Shown one piece after another: positions 17,565 through 25,915 of a stretch of DNA of 64,000 nucleotides (position 1 is its first letter; each line of letters begins with the position of its first letter). Under the pieces are notes generated by a model. That model had not been told where the DNA came from. It was given only the letters and a program-made list of their open reading frames with translations, and did no database searches. The stretch comes from Brevibacillus massiliensis (GTDB taxonomy: Bacteria; Bacillota; Bacilli; Brevibacillales; Brevibacillaceae): the NCBI RefSeq assembly GCF_000311785.1, contig NZ_HE978543.1, forward strand, positions 1 to 64,000. Direction: 5' to 3'. The translations under genes were made by a program, and so were the position numbers.

Positions 17565-18258
17565 ATGCCCTGCGAAACTCCTTCGGTGTTAAATGGGTTA
17601 TTTTTTTGAACATCTTGCTGAAATAATGGGAAGTATTAAACCCAGCTTCTGCAGATACGCGCGAAATACTCCAGTCACGCTTGACCAACATGAAATGTTT
17701 CGCCATTTGAATACGGTATTGAATGAGATAATCGGAGAAAGACATTCCCACCTCTTCGCTGAACCTTCTGCTCAGATAGGAGGCATTGATATGAAACTCC
17801 TGCGCCAGATCCGACAAATTTAACTTCTCCGTGTAATGTTCGTGAATGTGATTTAACACTTTTTGAATTAAATCAGTTTTCGCAAAAAATTCGGGATGAT
17901 TCTCAATGTAGCGAGCCAGCAATTTATTCAGTTCATCTTCCAGAACAGGTTTGACCAGATATTCCATTACCCCCAGGTGGATGGACTCCTTGGCATATTG
18001 GAAATCCTGATAGGCGGAAACAATCACGATATCGATGCTTTCCTTCTTCTCCCGAATCTCTCGGGCAAGATCCAAGCCTGAGCTTCCACGCAGTTTGATA
18101 TCAAGAAAAGCCAATTGAAAATGAATCTCTTCCATTAAAGCAAGGGCTTTTTTCAAACTCTCAGCGGTATGGATTTGCCAGTTGGGAAACTGCTTTCCGA
18201 TTAAATATTCAAGCTGTTCCAATTCCAGCGGTTCGTCATCCAGTAACAGCACGTTCAT
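17545..18258 (-). CDS. Response regulator with AraC-type DNA-binding domain (YesN type)
   Basis: A 237-residue regulator. The receiver domain covers residues 1-115 with the acidic pocket DDE at 7-9, the phospho-acceptor Asp at 53 (LAFLDIK) and the conserved Lys in YLVKP. An AraC/XylS-type domain with two helix-turn-helix units spans about residues 130-237, ending TPKEFRR. It overlaps the histidine kinase gene by the ATGA junction. Such pairs usually switch on nearby uptake operons, and here the peptide-binding protein gene is directly downstream. Confidence 0.94.
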   Translation of the reverse strand: MNVLLLDDEPLELEQLEYLIGKQFPNWQIHTAESLKKALALMEEIHFQLAFLDIKLRGSSGLDLAREIREKKESIDIVIVSAYQDFQYAKESIHLGVMEYLVKPVLEDELNKLLARYIENHPEFFAKTDLIQKVLNHIHEHYTEKLNLSDLAQEFHINASYLSRRFSEEVGMSFSDYLIQYRIQMAKHFMLVKRDWSISRVSAEAGFNTSHYFSKMFKKITHLTPKEFRRAYGSKVN

Positions 18259-19022
18259 AGAACTTCCTCCTCCGGCATGATCTTAATCTTCGGCCAAACG
18301 GCAATCACTTGCCCCCCTTGATCCCTGACGACTTTCAACTGCCCATTCTCGCCGAACAACAATTGCAACCTTCTTTTCATATTTTGCAGACCAATTCCGG
18401 CAGCGTTTCCTGCAAAAGGATCAACCAAAAAACCTGGCCCATTGTCGCTGACCTGCAGCCAGACTCGACTCTCCCCACTTCTCAACCGGATAGACAAAAC
18501 AGGGTCTTCCTCCGTTTGTTCCAATCCGTGTTTAAACGCGTTTTCCACCAGCGTTTGCAGCAAATAAGGCGGAATCAACACCTGGGTCAAATCGGGATCG
18601 ATCTCCCACCGTACCTGCAAGCGATTGCCGAACCGGAGCTTTTGAATCTCCAAATACTGCCGGGTATGATCCAATTCCGCCGCCAATGGGGAGAGCTGTT
18701 CTTTTATGGAATACTTGTACCGCAAAAACTGGACGAGACTCTCAAAGGCAGGCTGTACTTGCTCCATCTTTCGCAGCCGCACCAAACCGAGCAGGGAATT
18801 GAGCGCATTAAACAAAAAATGAGGCTCTATCTGTTGTGTCAGCTGCAGGTATTCGCTTTCTCGCAGTTCTTTTTCCAAATGGATTTGACGATTCTTCATC
18901 TCCAGAAAGTGTATCTTTTTCTCCAAATGACTTTGAAAGATCATCACAAAGACACCAACAACGGGACCTAATATGCTTACCAGAATGATCAGGAAGAAAC
19001 CTTCATAGGATAGCATCCGCAC
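18255..19022 (-). CDS. Sensor histidine kinase (LytS/YesM family, short)
   Basis: A 255-residue kinase with a single N-terminal membrane helix (about residues 7-29), a short coiled segment, and the His_kinase domain with the phospho-acceptor in QIEPHFLFNALN (about residue 63). The ATPase part has the N box LVENAFKHGL, G box DNGPGF and GIGLQNMKRRL. It lacks the large extracellular sensor of typical YesM proteins, so it must sense through the membrane helix or through a partner such as the co-transcribed membrane protein. It overlaps the response regulator gene by four bases. Confidence 0.92.
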   Translation of the reverse strand: MRMLSYEGFFLIILVSILGPVVGVFVMIFQSHLEKKIHFLEMKNRQIHLEKELRESEYLQLTQQIEPHFLFNALNSLLGLVRLRKMEQVQPAFESLVQFLRYKYSIKEQLSPLAAELDHTRQYLEIQKLRFGNRLQVRWEIDPDLTQVLIPPYLLQTLVENAFKHGLEQTEEDPVLSIRLRSGESRVWLQVSDNGPGFLVDPFAGNAAGIGLQNMKRRLQLLFGENGQLKVVRDQGGQVIAVWPKIKIMPEEEVL

Positions 19023-19175
19023 CCCTCGCCCAAAGTTTTACATTTTCGTAAAGGACAAATAATAGCAGCAAGTTCTGCTTCAATGAATCTGTCACACTAT
19101 TCTGGTCATACAGATAGCAAAAAAGCAGGGTATCCTCGGAATTGATGAGATTCCATACAAGAGGAGAAACCCTAT

Positions 19176-19394
19176 CTATGTTTATCTAGTATAACGAATA
19201 CCAAATTCGCTGATCAACTGGATAATATGTTATGTCACTTTGTGAAAGAGCAGCTTGAGTTTCTCTTACAAGAAGTGATCAAACTCCATCGAAGTCGAAA
19301 CCGAGATGCCCAACTCCACTCCAAAAAGGGATCTTGCCATCTTTCTCTTGACACTCATCACGGACGGTTTGAGTCATTTATTATGGTTTTCTGA
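19176..19394 (+). pseudogene. IS256-type transposase N-terminal fragment
   Basis: Reading in frame from 19191 gives NTKFADQLDNMLCHFVKEQ, then LEFLLQEVIKLH, and finally LDTHHGRFE before a stop at 19392. This order matches the N-terminal part of a group of IS256-family transposases (the segment ending in an LDTxYGRIxxLxVPRDR motif). The apparent ATG at 19178 is out of frame with it, a stop cuts it after about 65 residues, and the catalytic DDE part is absent. The sequence just upstream (AAGAGGAGAAA) looks like the element's own ribosome binding site. The remaining bases of the 425-base gap hold no gene. Confidence 0.6.
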
Positions 19395-19397
19395 TAG

Positions 19398-19424
19398 AAA
19401 AAAGCTGGCCCTTTTTCAGAGCCA
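19398..19424 (-). terminator. Terminator of the decayed efflux operon
   Basis: On the minus strand a short stem (TGGCTC with GGGCCA) with a seven-base loop is followed within two bases by six T residues. It lies 25 bases after the stop of the broken efflux gene. Confidence 0.6.
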
Positions 19425-19448
19425 ACTTGTCCAAGACCGATCGGCCTT

Positions 19449-20841
19449 TTACCTTGTCCCTTCCCCTTTATCGGGTGACGGGGATGCCGCTACGCGTCTG
19501 ACGAACAAGGCGAGAACCAACGCGATCAACGAGAGTGCAAAGCCAAATGTTAACGAATGCTCCACGCCTGCAGCCAAGGCGGCTGTCTGGTCAGCTTGAC
19601 TTGGTTGAGCGATCCCTGCCAAATACTTTTGTTCGCCCATCGTCATGATGGTGATAAACAGCGCAGTTCCAATCGCTCCAGACACTTGCATCAGCGTATT
19701 GGCAATCGCTGCGCCGTGCGGGTACAAATGCGGCGGCAGCTGATTGAGGCCGTTCGTTTGCGCCGGCATCATCACCATCGCGACAGAGACCATAAGCAGC
19801 GAATGCAAGATGATGATCGTCACCGGTGTCGCCCCCGAGTCGAGCGAGCGGAACAAGAAAACAGTCAGCGTCATCATGACGATTCCGGGAAGCAGCAGCC
19901 AGCGGGGGCCGAATTTGTCAAACAAATACCCCATGACCGGCGAGATCGCTCCGTTGATCAGCCCGCCCGGCAGCATCACCAACCCGACGGTAACCGCGCT
20001 AAAGGCGAGAACATTCAACAGGTATATCGGCATGACGATCATCGTGGCAAACATCGTCATCATCACGATCATCATCAAGACGATGGCCAAGCGAAACATC
20101 GGAAAAGCGAAGACACGCATATCAAGCATTGGCGTTTCCAAATTGCGCTGGCGAATGACAAACCACACGAGCGCGACAAATCCGACGGCGATCGTCGTGA
20201 ATACCATCGGGTCGGTCCAGCCTCCCGGGCCTTCGCCCGCCGAACTGAATCCGAAAACGATTCCGCCAAATCCCAAGGTGGACAGCACCATCGAGAGCAG
20301 ATCGATTTTGGGATTCGTCACTTCTGTGACATTTTTTAGCGAGACAATTCCATACCAAATAGAGATGATCGCAATCGGAATCACAAATATGAACAGCCAC
20401 CGCCACGATAGATAGTCAATAATCAGACCGGAGACGGTCGGCCCGATCGCCGGCGCGAACATGATGACCAGGCCTAGCACTCCCATTACCCGTCCTCTGC
20501 GCTCAGGCGGGATGACCGCTAATATCACGTTCATCAGCAGCGGGATCAGGATCCCGGTGCCTGCTGCCTGGATAAAACAACTGTCGGGTCGTAAAGCGCT
20601 GAATGAGAAAGGCGCTCACTGGCACCAGCACCGCGACGACAAGTAAATAACCTGTCGTAAGCCACTGTGCCGTGCTTGCCTCTACTCCAAAAGCGTCCAT
20701 AATGGGTGAAATCGCAACGTTCAGCAGCGTCTCGTTTAAGATCGCCATAAAGGCTCCAGAAAGCAGGACAGCAAGCAGCGGCACGACTCTTATCTTTTGT
20801 ATTTGGTCTTTCGCTATCGTCTGATCCTGTTCTTGCCGCAT
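19449..20841 (-). pseudogene. DHA2 (EmrB/QacA-type) multidrug efflux transporter, broken by a frame-shifting deletion
   Basis: Two reading frames together encode a 14-helix-type drug/proton antiporter. The first (20841 down to about 20577) covers the start to TTRQLF, including ETLLNVAISPIM. The second (from about 20575 to 19449) resumes at IQAAGTGILIPLLMN and continues through PERRGRVMG and the SWRWLFI region to the C terminus. About 30 residues expected between these two points, roughly the third membrane helix, are missing and the frame changes at the junction near 20571-20578. Sequences outside the junction are well preserved, so the loss looks recent. It lies downstream of a broken MarR gene on the same strand, the usual MarR-efflux pair. 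Confidence 0.85.
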
Positions 20842-21152
20842 ATGGTATCCTCCTCTCTATCGTCTCCTGCAAAATAGATGCCGTTCTACGAAAACTCTCC
20901 CAATGTAAAAACTCCTGGCCGAAGGGACAGGAGTAGCGTCTCTATCACAAAAAACAGGATACATCTCGTCGAGACGACATATCGATTTTTTGGGAATGGA
21001 AAATGTCACACTAATCCTGTCCCGAGACAAACATTCGGTTTCGTAGTATACAGGAGTAGAGGATCATCTTATCTACACCCTTCCCTTAATCGATAGTTAA
21101 TAAGGTAACAAAAGAAGATATCCGTGTCAACGGCAAAGGAAAGAAACATCCT
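20842..21152. other. Intergenic region between broken MarR and efflux genes
   Basis: No gene is seen in these 311 bases. A small hairpin (CTCCTG with CAGGAG near 20907-20930) is present, and TACGAAA near 20886 recurs inverted as TTTCGTA near 21040. This is the expected place for the promoter and MarR operator of the efflux gene, but no clear site can be named. Confidence 0.4.
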
Positions 21153-21543
21153 TCAGCCATGCCGTTTCCAGTCGAATGCCATTTTATCCAAAAATAGAAA
21201 AATTCCTTCCCTCGCCTGGCGATCCTCAAGGTGGGCCAAGTCCTGCGTCTGGATGGCCAACTTCGTCCCTTCTTCCGTCAAAAAGATCTGTTTGGACCGT
21301 ACGTCAGCGGGGGGGGGGGGGCCGGCGAATAGCCTGTCGGTGCTCGTCACGCTGGGACGTTCATGAAAGTGTGATCCCGGGAAAATAGCGGATGATCCAC
21401 AGGGGCACTCCACTGTGTATGGTAATTCCCATCGGTCTGCATTGGGCCTCAACCTCGCGGCGCAGCGTAACATAGGCCGCCTTCACGATCCGGCCGATGT
21501 ACCAAGGGACGTCTGCACCCTGTCGAGGAAACAGAAAGTGCAC
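21153..21543 (-). pseudogene. MarR-family regulator, degenerate, with a 13-base G/C tract
   Basis: Two frames hold parts of a MarR protein. One (21543 to about 21361) contains a winged-helix segment PLWIIRYFPGITLS. The other, downstream, contains the recognition-helix and wing segment ERPSVTSTDRL, then RSKQIFLTEEGTKLAI, and a shortened C-terminal helix ending DKMAFDWKRHG. The region expected between ITLS and ERPSV is disrupted, a residue is lost in TSTVDRL-like sequence, and the helix before DKMA is shortened. A run of 13 G (21309-21321; C on the coding strand) sits in the wing. The gene is upstream of the broken efflux pump, so the whole pair is decayed. Confidence 0.75.
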
Positions 21544-21606
21544 CCCTGAAGTGCAGCGGATGAGCCGAAAGTCCGCAAACCCGATGCACTGATTTCAGGA
21601 GTGCAC
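21538..21606 (-). repeat. Large nested inverted repeat after the TolC-like gene
   Basis: GTGCACCCCTGAAGTGCA at 21538-21555 is repeated inverted at 21585-21606 with a three-base insertion, enclosing a smaller stem (GCGGA with TCCGC). The structure lies 24 bases after the stop of the TolC-like gene and is followed on the minus strand by TTTCTGTTTCC. It may act as a terminator or mRNA-stabilising structure. Confidence 0.6.
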
Positions 21607-21629
21607 CCCATCACAGCCAGAATCGGCGC

Positions 21630-22667
21630 TTATTCTCCGACTGAATATTCAAATGCCGCTAGCGCCAGCTTGTATTCGCGGTCGGCTGCCAGTTCGTCTG
21701 CCTTGGCTTTGAACCACGCTTCTTCTGCCTGCTCTCGTTCAAGAGGCGTCACGATCCCTTCTTTATCCTGTTCCATTGCGGCTTGATAGCTTTCCTCAGC
21801 CCTCTTCAGTCCTTCGTTCCTTTGCGTTCGATTCTCGATAGCCGCTTTCAGTGTATTGTATTTTAGCGTCATGTCCTTTTTCGCTGCCGCTTTTAATTTT
21901 AACAGATCCAGTTCCGCTTTTCTTGCCTCGCTCCTGGCCACCTGCCCCTTGTACGTCAGGAGGGAAGAATACTGGTACACCAGGTTCACTTTTACTTCCG
22001 CCCATTTCAATTCCGCCTGCTTCTTGAGAATTTCGGTCCGCTGTCGGTACCCTTTTTCAATCACATCCTCCAGAGGAGGGAGTTCATACGGTTTCCCTGT
22101 ACGATCCTCGATCAGACGCCACCCTCTGATCTCACCCTCGCCCTCCCCCATCACTTCATGTAATTTTTGCAGCGCTTTCTGCAGATTGCCCCGGGCTTCC
22201 GCCAATGCCTTCAGCCCTTCCTCCGTTTGCTTTTTGCCGGCTTGACTCTGCTTCAGTTCCACATCTTTCTGCAGGTATAGCGCTTCGTAAAAAGCCGCTC
22301 TCGCCTCCAGCTTCAGCTTATTTTCCTGCTCGCGAACAGAAAAGCGCTTCAACTCTTTATCTTTCTCCGCTTTGGCTACCGTTTCATATTTTTTATTTGC
22401 CTGGTCCAAAGAAGTTACCGTCTCAAATTTGATCTTGCCGGCATCCGCCCGCGCTGACATCCAGTTCGCCTCTTCTTTGTCCAGATCAACGCGCATAATT
22501 TCCAAATCAAGGTTATTTTGCAGCGCCTTGCTGACGACCCCCTCCACTGTTAATTCTGCATGCTGCGCCGACTCATTGGACACAGCCGCGGCATTCATCG
22601 TCGTTGGCGACGCGGTCAGCACCACCGGCGTTATGGCTGCTGCCATCAGGAAATTTCCGAATCTCAC
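21630..22667 (-). CDS. TolC-like (outer membrane efflux protein fold) secreted protein
   Basis: A protein of about 345 residues with an N-terminal signal sequence (VRFGNFLMAAAITPVVLTAS...) and then long amphipathic helices rich in Lys, Glu, Ala and Leu. The segment LTVEGVVSKALQNNLDLEI is the typical first helix of the TolC/OEP family, and a second repeat begins near LPPLEDVIEKGYRQRTEILKKQ. TolC proteins form outer-membrane ducts in Gram-negatives; shorter homologues occur in Bacillota, where their role is unclear. The start is set at GTG 22667 with AAGAGGTG eight bases upstream, against longer readings without a site. No inner-membrane partner genes are adjacent. Two Fur-box-like sites lie about 250 bases upstream. 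Confidence 0.75.
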   Translation of the reverse strand: MRFGNFLMAAAITPVVLTASPTTMNAAAVSNESAQHAELTVEGVVSKALQNNLDLEIMRVDLDKEEANWMSARADAGKIKFETVTSLDQANKKYETVAKAEKDKELKRFSVREQENKLKLEARAAFYEALYLQKDVELKQSQAGKKQTEEGLKALAEARGNLQKALQKLHEVMGEGEGEIRGWRLIEDRTGKPYELPPLEDVIEKGYRQRTEILKKQAELKWAEVKVNLVYQYSSLLTYKGQVARSEARKAELDLLKLKAAAKKDMTLKYNTLKAAIENRTQRNEGLKRAEESYQAAMEQDKEGIVTPLEREQAEEAWFKAKADELAADREYKLALAAFEYSVGE

Positions 22668-22709
22668 CCAACTCACACCTCTTGTCTGATTCATGTCAAA
22701 TACAATCAA

Positions 22710-23306
22710 TCTGAATGATAGCCAGATCTTTCAATAGCTCTCGTCAATATGCCGCTCCTCATCCGACGAACTGCCTGTTCCACCCAATTTGCCGCAAAAT
22801 TCCGATTGCAGCAGAACCATCCGTGAAGTTTCCCCCTTCCTCTCGTATTATCAAGTTGAAAATCGTGCTCACCTATACGGATAGCAGCCCCTTCGCCTTC
22901 GCTGGCCGCTGCAATGTGACTGATAATGATTCTCAACAACATAAATGATAAAGATTATCATTATCAATGTCAACTGTTTACGGGAAAATACCTTCCTCTG
23001 ATTCGTTCCTTGCCTCAAAATTCAAAAAGTGAATGTAATAATCAAGCCTGAGCGACTGATTGTCCGCCCGCGCACGATCGCCGATCTGGAAGCGTGCCTC
23101 TGGCCTGCGGGATAAGGGGATCCAGCAGCACGGCGGAAAGCGTGTTCGCAGCTGCTTCCTGACCAGGCTTGCGTACACAGCGGCGAACCAAACATGAGAG
23201 GACAACACGGAATAAGTTCATGGCAGCTTGCTGCGGCGGACTTCAAAGAAAAAGAGCGCAGCGACGTCATACATGCAATAATCGCTCCTCTATGACTGAC
23301 GAAAAA
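22710..23306. other. Gene-poor region upstream of the TolC-like gene
   Basis: About 600 bases without a convincing gene. It holds two Fur-box-like sites near 22921-22960. On the plus strand around 23040-23100 a short stretch reads IVRPRTIADLEACL, reminiscent of the start of a GNAT acetyltransferase, but it runs into a stop and is too short to call. The region may contain decayed coding sequence. Confidence 0.4.
22921..22960. promoter_or_regulatory. Two Fur-box-like palindromes
   Basis: TGATAATGATTCTCA (22921-22935) and TGATAAAGATTATCA (22946-22960) each differ by one base from the Bacillus 7-1-7 Fur consensus TGATAATNATTATCA. They are 25 bases apart, on one helical face or nearly so. They imply iron (or related metalloregulator) control of a nearby promoter, most likely that of the TolC-like gene on the minus strand. 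Confidence 0.7.
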
Positions 23307-23339
23307 GGCCCTTAAAAATCGATCAGATCTTTAAGGGCC
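23307..23339 (-). terminator. Terminator of the acetamidase gene
   Basis: A perfect 10-base stem (GGCCCTTAAA with TTTAAGGGCC), followed on the minus strand by TTTTTCG, lies 30 bases after the acetamidase stop codon. Confidence 0.9.
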
Positions 23340-23368
23340 CAGCTATTTGGTGATATATTCCCGTACTG

Positions 23369-24679
23369 CTAGCGACTCAATCGATACTGTTCCAAAACCA
23401 TTTCGGCAATCCCTGCCCGCTCCAGCCGGTCGATGGGCGCCAGGAAGGTGACGGTGACCACACCCGGATGGCGGCCGATCTGGATGGCACCCGTAATCGT
23501 CGCCCGGTTCATCACTTCCGGAACGGTCATGCCCAACAGTTTTGCCGCCCGCTCCATCCCGTTGGTCGTGGCCTCATTCAGATTGGCACCTGTTCCGACG
23601 AAGGAGACCGGCGCGGTGTCTTCCAGTTGTTCAAGGCCCCACTTGCGGGCGATTTGCAGGGCTCTGGCCTTTTCTTCTTGCGAATAGGGACGAGCCAGAT
23701 ACGGCAGATCCTCTTCTACCGGTAACAGAATCGGCCCTTCCAGATGCAGCCCTTTGATTACGTGGACCTGAAGCGTCACGATCCCGGAGACATCCGTGGT
23801 ATGTCCGGCAATCTCGCCGTCGCCCTGCATCGCGTGCATATCGCCCAGGTAGACTCCCCCTCCGGGCACTTTCACGGGACAGATCAGCACGGCATTTTCG
23901 CGGACGCGGTTAATATCCATGTGCCCGTCTGTCCGCTCTTCCAGTTGTTCTGCTGTAAGGGCGTACTCGTGCGGGGCGCCGAGCAAAAAGGAACCAAAAT
24001 CGCCGGCGTTGTGGGAATCGGGGATCGGGCGGGACGGAGTCGTACCCAACTGTCCCAGGAAAGGTCTGATCCTGGCGATGGCGCCGACGATATCGTGGGG
24101 CGCGAAGGTAACGATCGGATTTTGGCAGGATCCGGCCGGCGTTGCCATATACCGCCGGCCGTCGCGGGCGATCCGCTCAGCCGCCTCCTGATGCAGGGTA
24201 ACGCCAAAGTCATGCTGCTCGTCAAACCCCATCGTATAGGCATTGGTGAAGACAAAGGGAGTCACGTCAGCCCCGCATGTTGTGCAGCGGATGGCCTCTG
24301 GCCCGATCCCTTCAATCCGGGTCTCGGGATGCATCGTACCGCAGTTCGGACATTTCGCCGCGACGAACGGATCACCCAGGAACCGCCCTTCGATCGTCCG
24401 GTCATTACCGGAGGCCGTAGCCATCGAGGTGACGCGAATTGACTTGATCCGGATGGCGATCGCATCGCCCACTTCGGCGCCTTCAACGTAAACAGGCTGG
24501 GTGACTTCATGACCGCCGCGAAGGCGTGGCGTGATCATCGGCCCCCAGCAGCCGGGGGTCGTATTGGCCACGATGTGCCCCCCATTCCGCACCGGCCCCA
24601 GCATCGGCTGGGACGGATCCAATACGCCATTGGTAAAGGTGTTGACGTAGACTGTTTCCTGTGCTGCTTGCTGTTCCAT
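23369..24679 (-). CDS. Acetamidase/formamidase family protein
   Basis: A 436-residue enzyme of the FmdA/AmdA family, which hydrolyses formamide, acetamide or related short amides to ammonia and the acid. Family features are the N-terminal PGCWGP region, the HxDINxVxE-type stretch (GHMDINRVRENAVL, near residue 262) and GGGVYLGDMHAMQGDGE (about 285-301). An embedded CPNCG...CTTCG pair (about residues 110-135) looks like a zinc ribbon or rubredoxin-like knuckle. The start ATG at 24679 follows a GGAGGGAAGTACA segment. The gene is transcribed alone, with a palindrome over its putative promoter and its own terminator. Confidence 0.92.
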   Translation of the reverse strand: MEQQAAQETVYVNTFTNGVLDPSQPMLGPVRNGGHIVANTTPGCWGPMITPRLRGGHEVTQPVYVEGAEVGDAIAIRIKSIRVTSMATASGNDRTIEGRFLGDPFVAAKCPNCGTMHPETRIEGIGPEAIRCTTCGADVTPFVFTNAYTMGFDEQHDFGVTLHQEAAERIARDGRRYMATPAGSCQNPIVTFAPHDIVGAIARIRPFLGQLGTTPSRPIPDSHNAGDFGSFLLGAPHEYALTAEQLEERTDGHMDINRVRENAVLICPVKVPGGGVYLGDMHAMQGDGEIAGHTTDVSGIVTLQVHVIKGLHLEGPILLPVEEDLPYLARPYSQEEKARALQIARKWGLEQLEDTAPVSFVGTGANLNEATTNGMERAAKLLGMTVPEVMNRATITGAIQIGRHPGVVTVTFLAPIDRLERAGIAEMVLEQYRLSR

Positions 24680-24842
24680 TGTACTTCCCTCCTGCCTGTA
24701 TTTTCATGACTCTTCCCTGTCAGTATAGCGTTTGGCATAGCTTTCCGCCAACCCGTCCGCCACTTGTTTTTCCGGACTCCGGGCAGTTTGACGTGATCGG
24801 CCGGGAATCAGGAAGATCAACCTATCGACATTCCCTATACTA

Positions 24843-24860
24843 ATTCTGTCATGACAGAAT
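24843..24860. promoter_or_regulatory. Perfect 18-base palindrome upstream of the acetamidase gene
   Basis: ATTCTGTCATGACAGAAT is a perfect palindrome about 165 bases upstream of the acetamidase start. On the minus strand a TAGTAT-like -10 box lies immediately downstream, so the palindrome covers the -35 zone, as expected for a repressor operator. The cognate regulator is not evident in the window. Confidence 0.55.
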
Positions 24861-24884
24861 TTTACCTTCTTGTCATCGGAACAT

Positions 24885-24917
24885 GGTAAAAAATCCGAAA
24901 GGAAAATTTCCTTCCGG
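24885..24917 (-). terminator. Terminator of the acyl-CoA/Etf operon
   Basis: On the minus strand a 10-base stem (CCGGAAGGAA with TTCCTTTCGG, one G-U pair) is followed by ATTTTTTACC, a few bases after the EtfA stop codon. Confidence 0.85.
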
Positions 24918-24928
24918 GACATGAAAGA

Positions 24929-25903
24929 TCAAACTGCAGTTAACATTTTCTTCCATTCCTCCGTCAACAGGGGAATGACTTCAAACAGATCTCCGACGAT
25001 GCCGTAGTCGGCGATTTGGAAAATCGGCGCTTCCGGGTCCTTGTTGATCGCTACGATGATGCGGGAGTTGGACATTCCGGCGACGTGCTGGATGGCTCCC
25101 GAAATGCCCGCAGCGATGTACAGTTCGGGGGTGACGACTTTGCCGGTTTGGCCGATCTGCAGCGAGTAATCACAATAGCCGGCATCACAGGCACCGCGGG
25201 ACGCTCCGACGGCACCCCCGAGCAAATCGGCCAATTCCTTTAGAGGAGCAAAGCCTTCCGCCGACTTTACGCCGCGTCCGCCGGAGACAATCACTTTTGC
25301 TTCCGTCAAGTCGACGCGACCCGCCATTTTTTGGACGACGTCTTTCACGACGGTGCGCAGGTCTTTGCATTCCGCAGTAAACGGCACGACCTCGACAGAC
25401 GTGGAGCCGCCCACTTCTACCGGCAGGTTATTGGGGCGAATCGTGGCAAATATCATGCCTGCGGTTACCGTCCTTTGTTCAAATGCCTTCCCGGCGTAGA
25501 TCGGACGCGTGAAGACGACCTGACCGTCCTGAACCTCCACATCGACAACATCGGAGATCAGACCCACCCCCAGGCGAGCGGCAATTCGCGGTGCCAGATC
25601 CTTCCCGATCGCGGTATGCGGCATGAACACCGCATCGGGATTTACTTCCAAAATCACTTGATAGAGTGCCTGAAAATAGACATCCGTGGTGTACGTGTCC
25701 AACTCTGGATTGGTAACGGTGTACACCCGGGCTGCTCCGTGTGCTCCCAGGCCTTCCGCGTAACCAGGCGAGTCACTGCCCAGGACGACAGCGGTGATCA
25801 CGCCGCCGTCCGCCACCCGTTTGGCCGCAGTCAGCACTTCATACGAAACATTCCGCAAACTGCCGCCTCTCGATTCTGCAACAACCAGTATATTTCTGCT
25901 CAT
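24929..25903 (-). CDS. etfA: Electron transfer flavoprotein alpha subunit
   Basis: A 324-residue EtfA. The C-terminal FAD-binding domain is clear: [12 protein letters not shown] (about 210), [39 protein letters not shown] (about 255-280) and the final [15 protein letters not shown]. EtfA and EtfB form a soluble heterodimer that takes electrons from acyl-CoA dehydrogenases and passes them to the quinone pool or another acceptor. It lies 12 bases after EtfB and is the last gene of the nine-gene acyl-CoA operon. Confidence 0.97.
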   Translation of the reverse strand: MSRNILVVAESRGGSLRNVSYEVLTAAKRVADGGVITAVVLGSDSPGYAEGLGAHGAARVYTVTNPELDTYTTDVYFQALYQVILEVNPDAVFMPHTAIGKDLAPRIAARLGVGLISDVVDVEVQDGQVVFTRPIYAGKAFEQRTVTAGMIFATIRPNNLPVEVGGSTSVEVVPFTAECKDLRTVVKDVVQKMAGRVDLTEAKVIVSGGRGVKSAEGFAPLKELADLLGGAVGASRGACDAGYCDYSLQIGQTGKVVTPELYIAAGISGAIQHVAGMSNSRIIVAINKDPEAPIFQIADYGIVGDLFEVIPLLTEEWKKMLTAV

Positions 25904-25915
25904 CTTCCCAGCCCC

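Noticed and set aside
22706-22942. A 78-codon minus-strand frame starting at the Fur-like boxes
   Set aside because: No ribosome binding site, no recognisable family, and it overlaps the operator region; it may be chance or decayed sequence.
23040-23120. Possible GNAT acetyltransferase N terminus (IVRPRTIADLEACL) on the plus strand
   Set aside because: Only about 15 residues resemble the family before a stop codon; too little to call a pseudogene.
23744-24442. A 232-codon plus-strand frame opposite the acetamidase gene, and similar long frames opposite EtfA (25331-26131), thiolase (28907-29794) and the efflux pseudogene (19557-20339)
   Set aside because: All are mirror frames of GC-rich genes on the other strand, with skewed residue content and no start signals.
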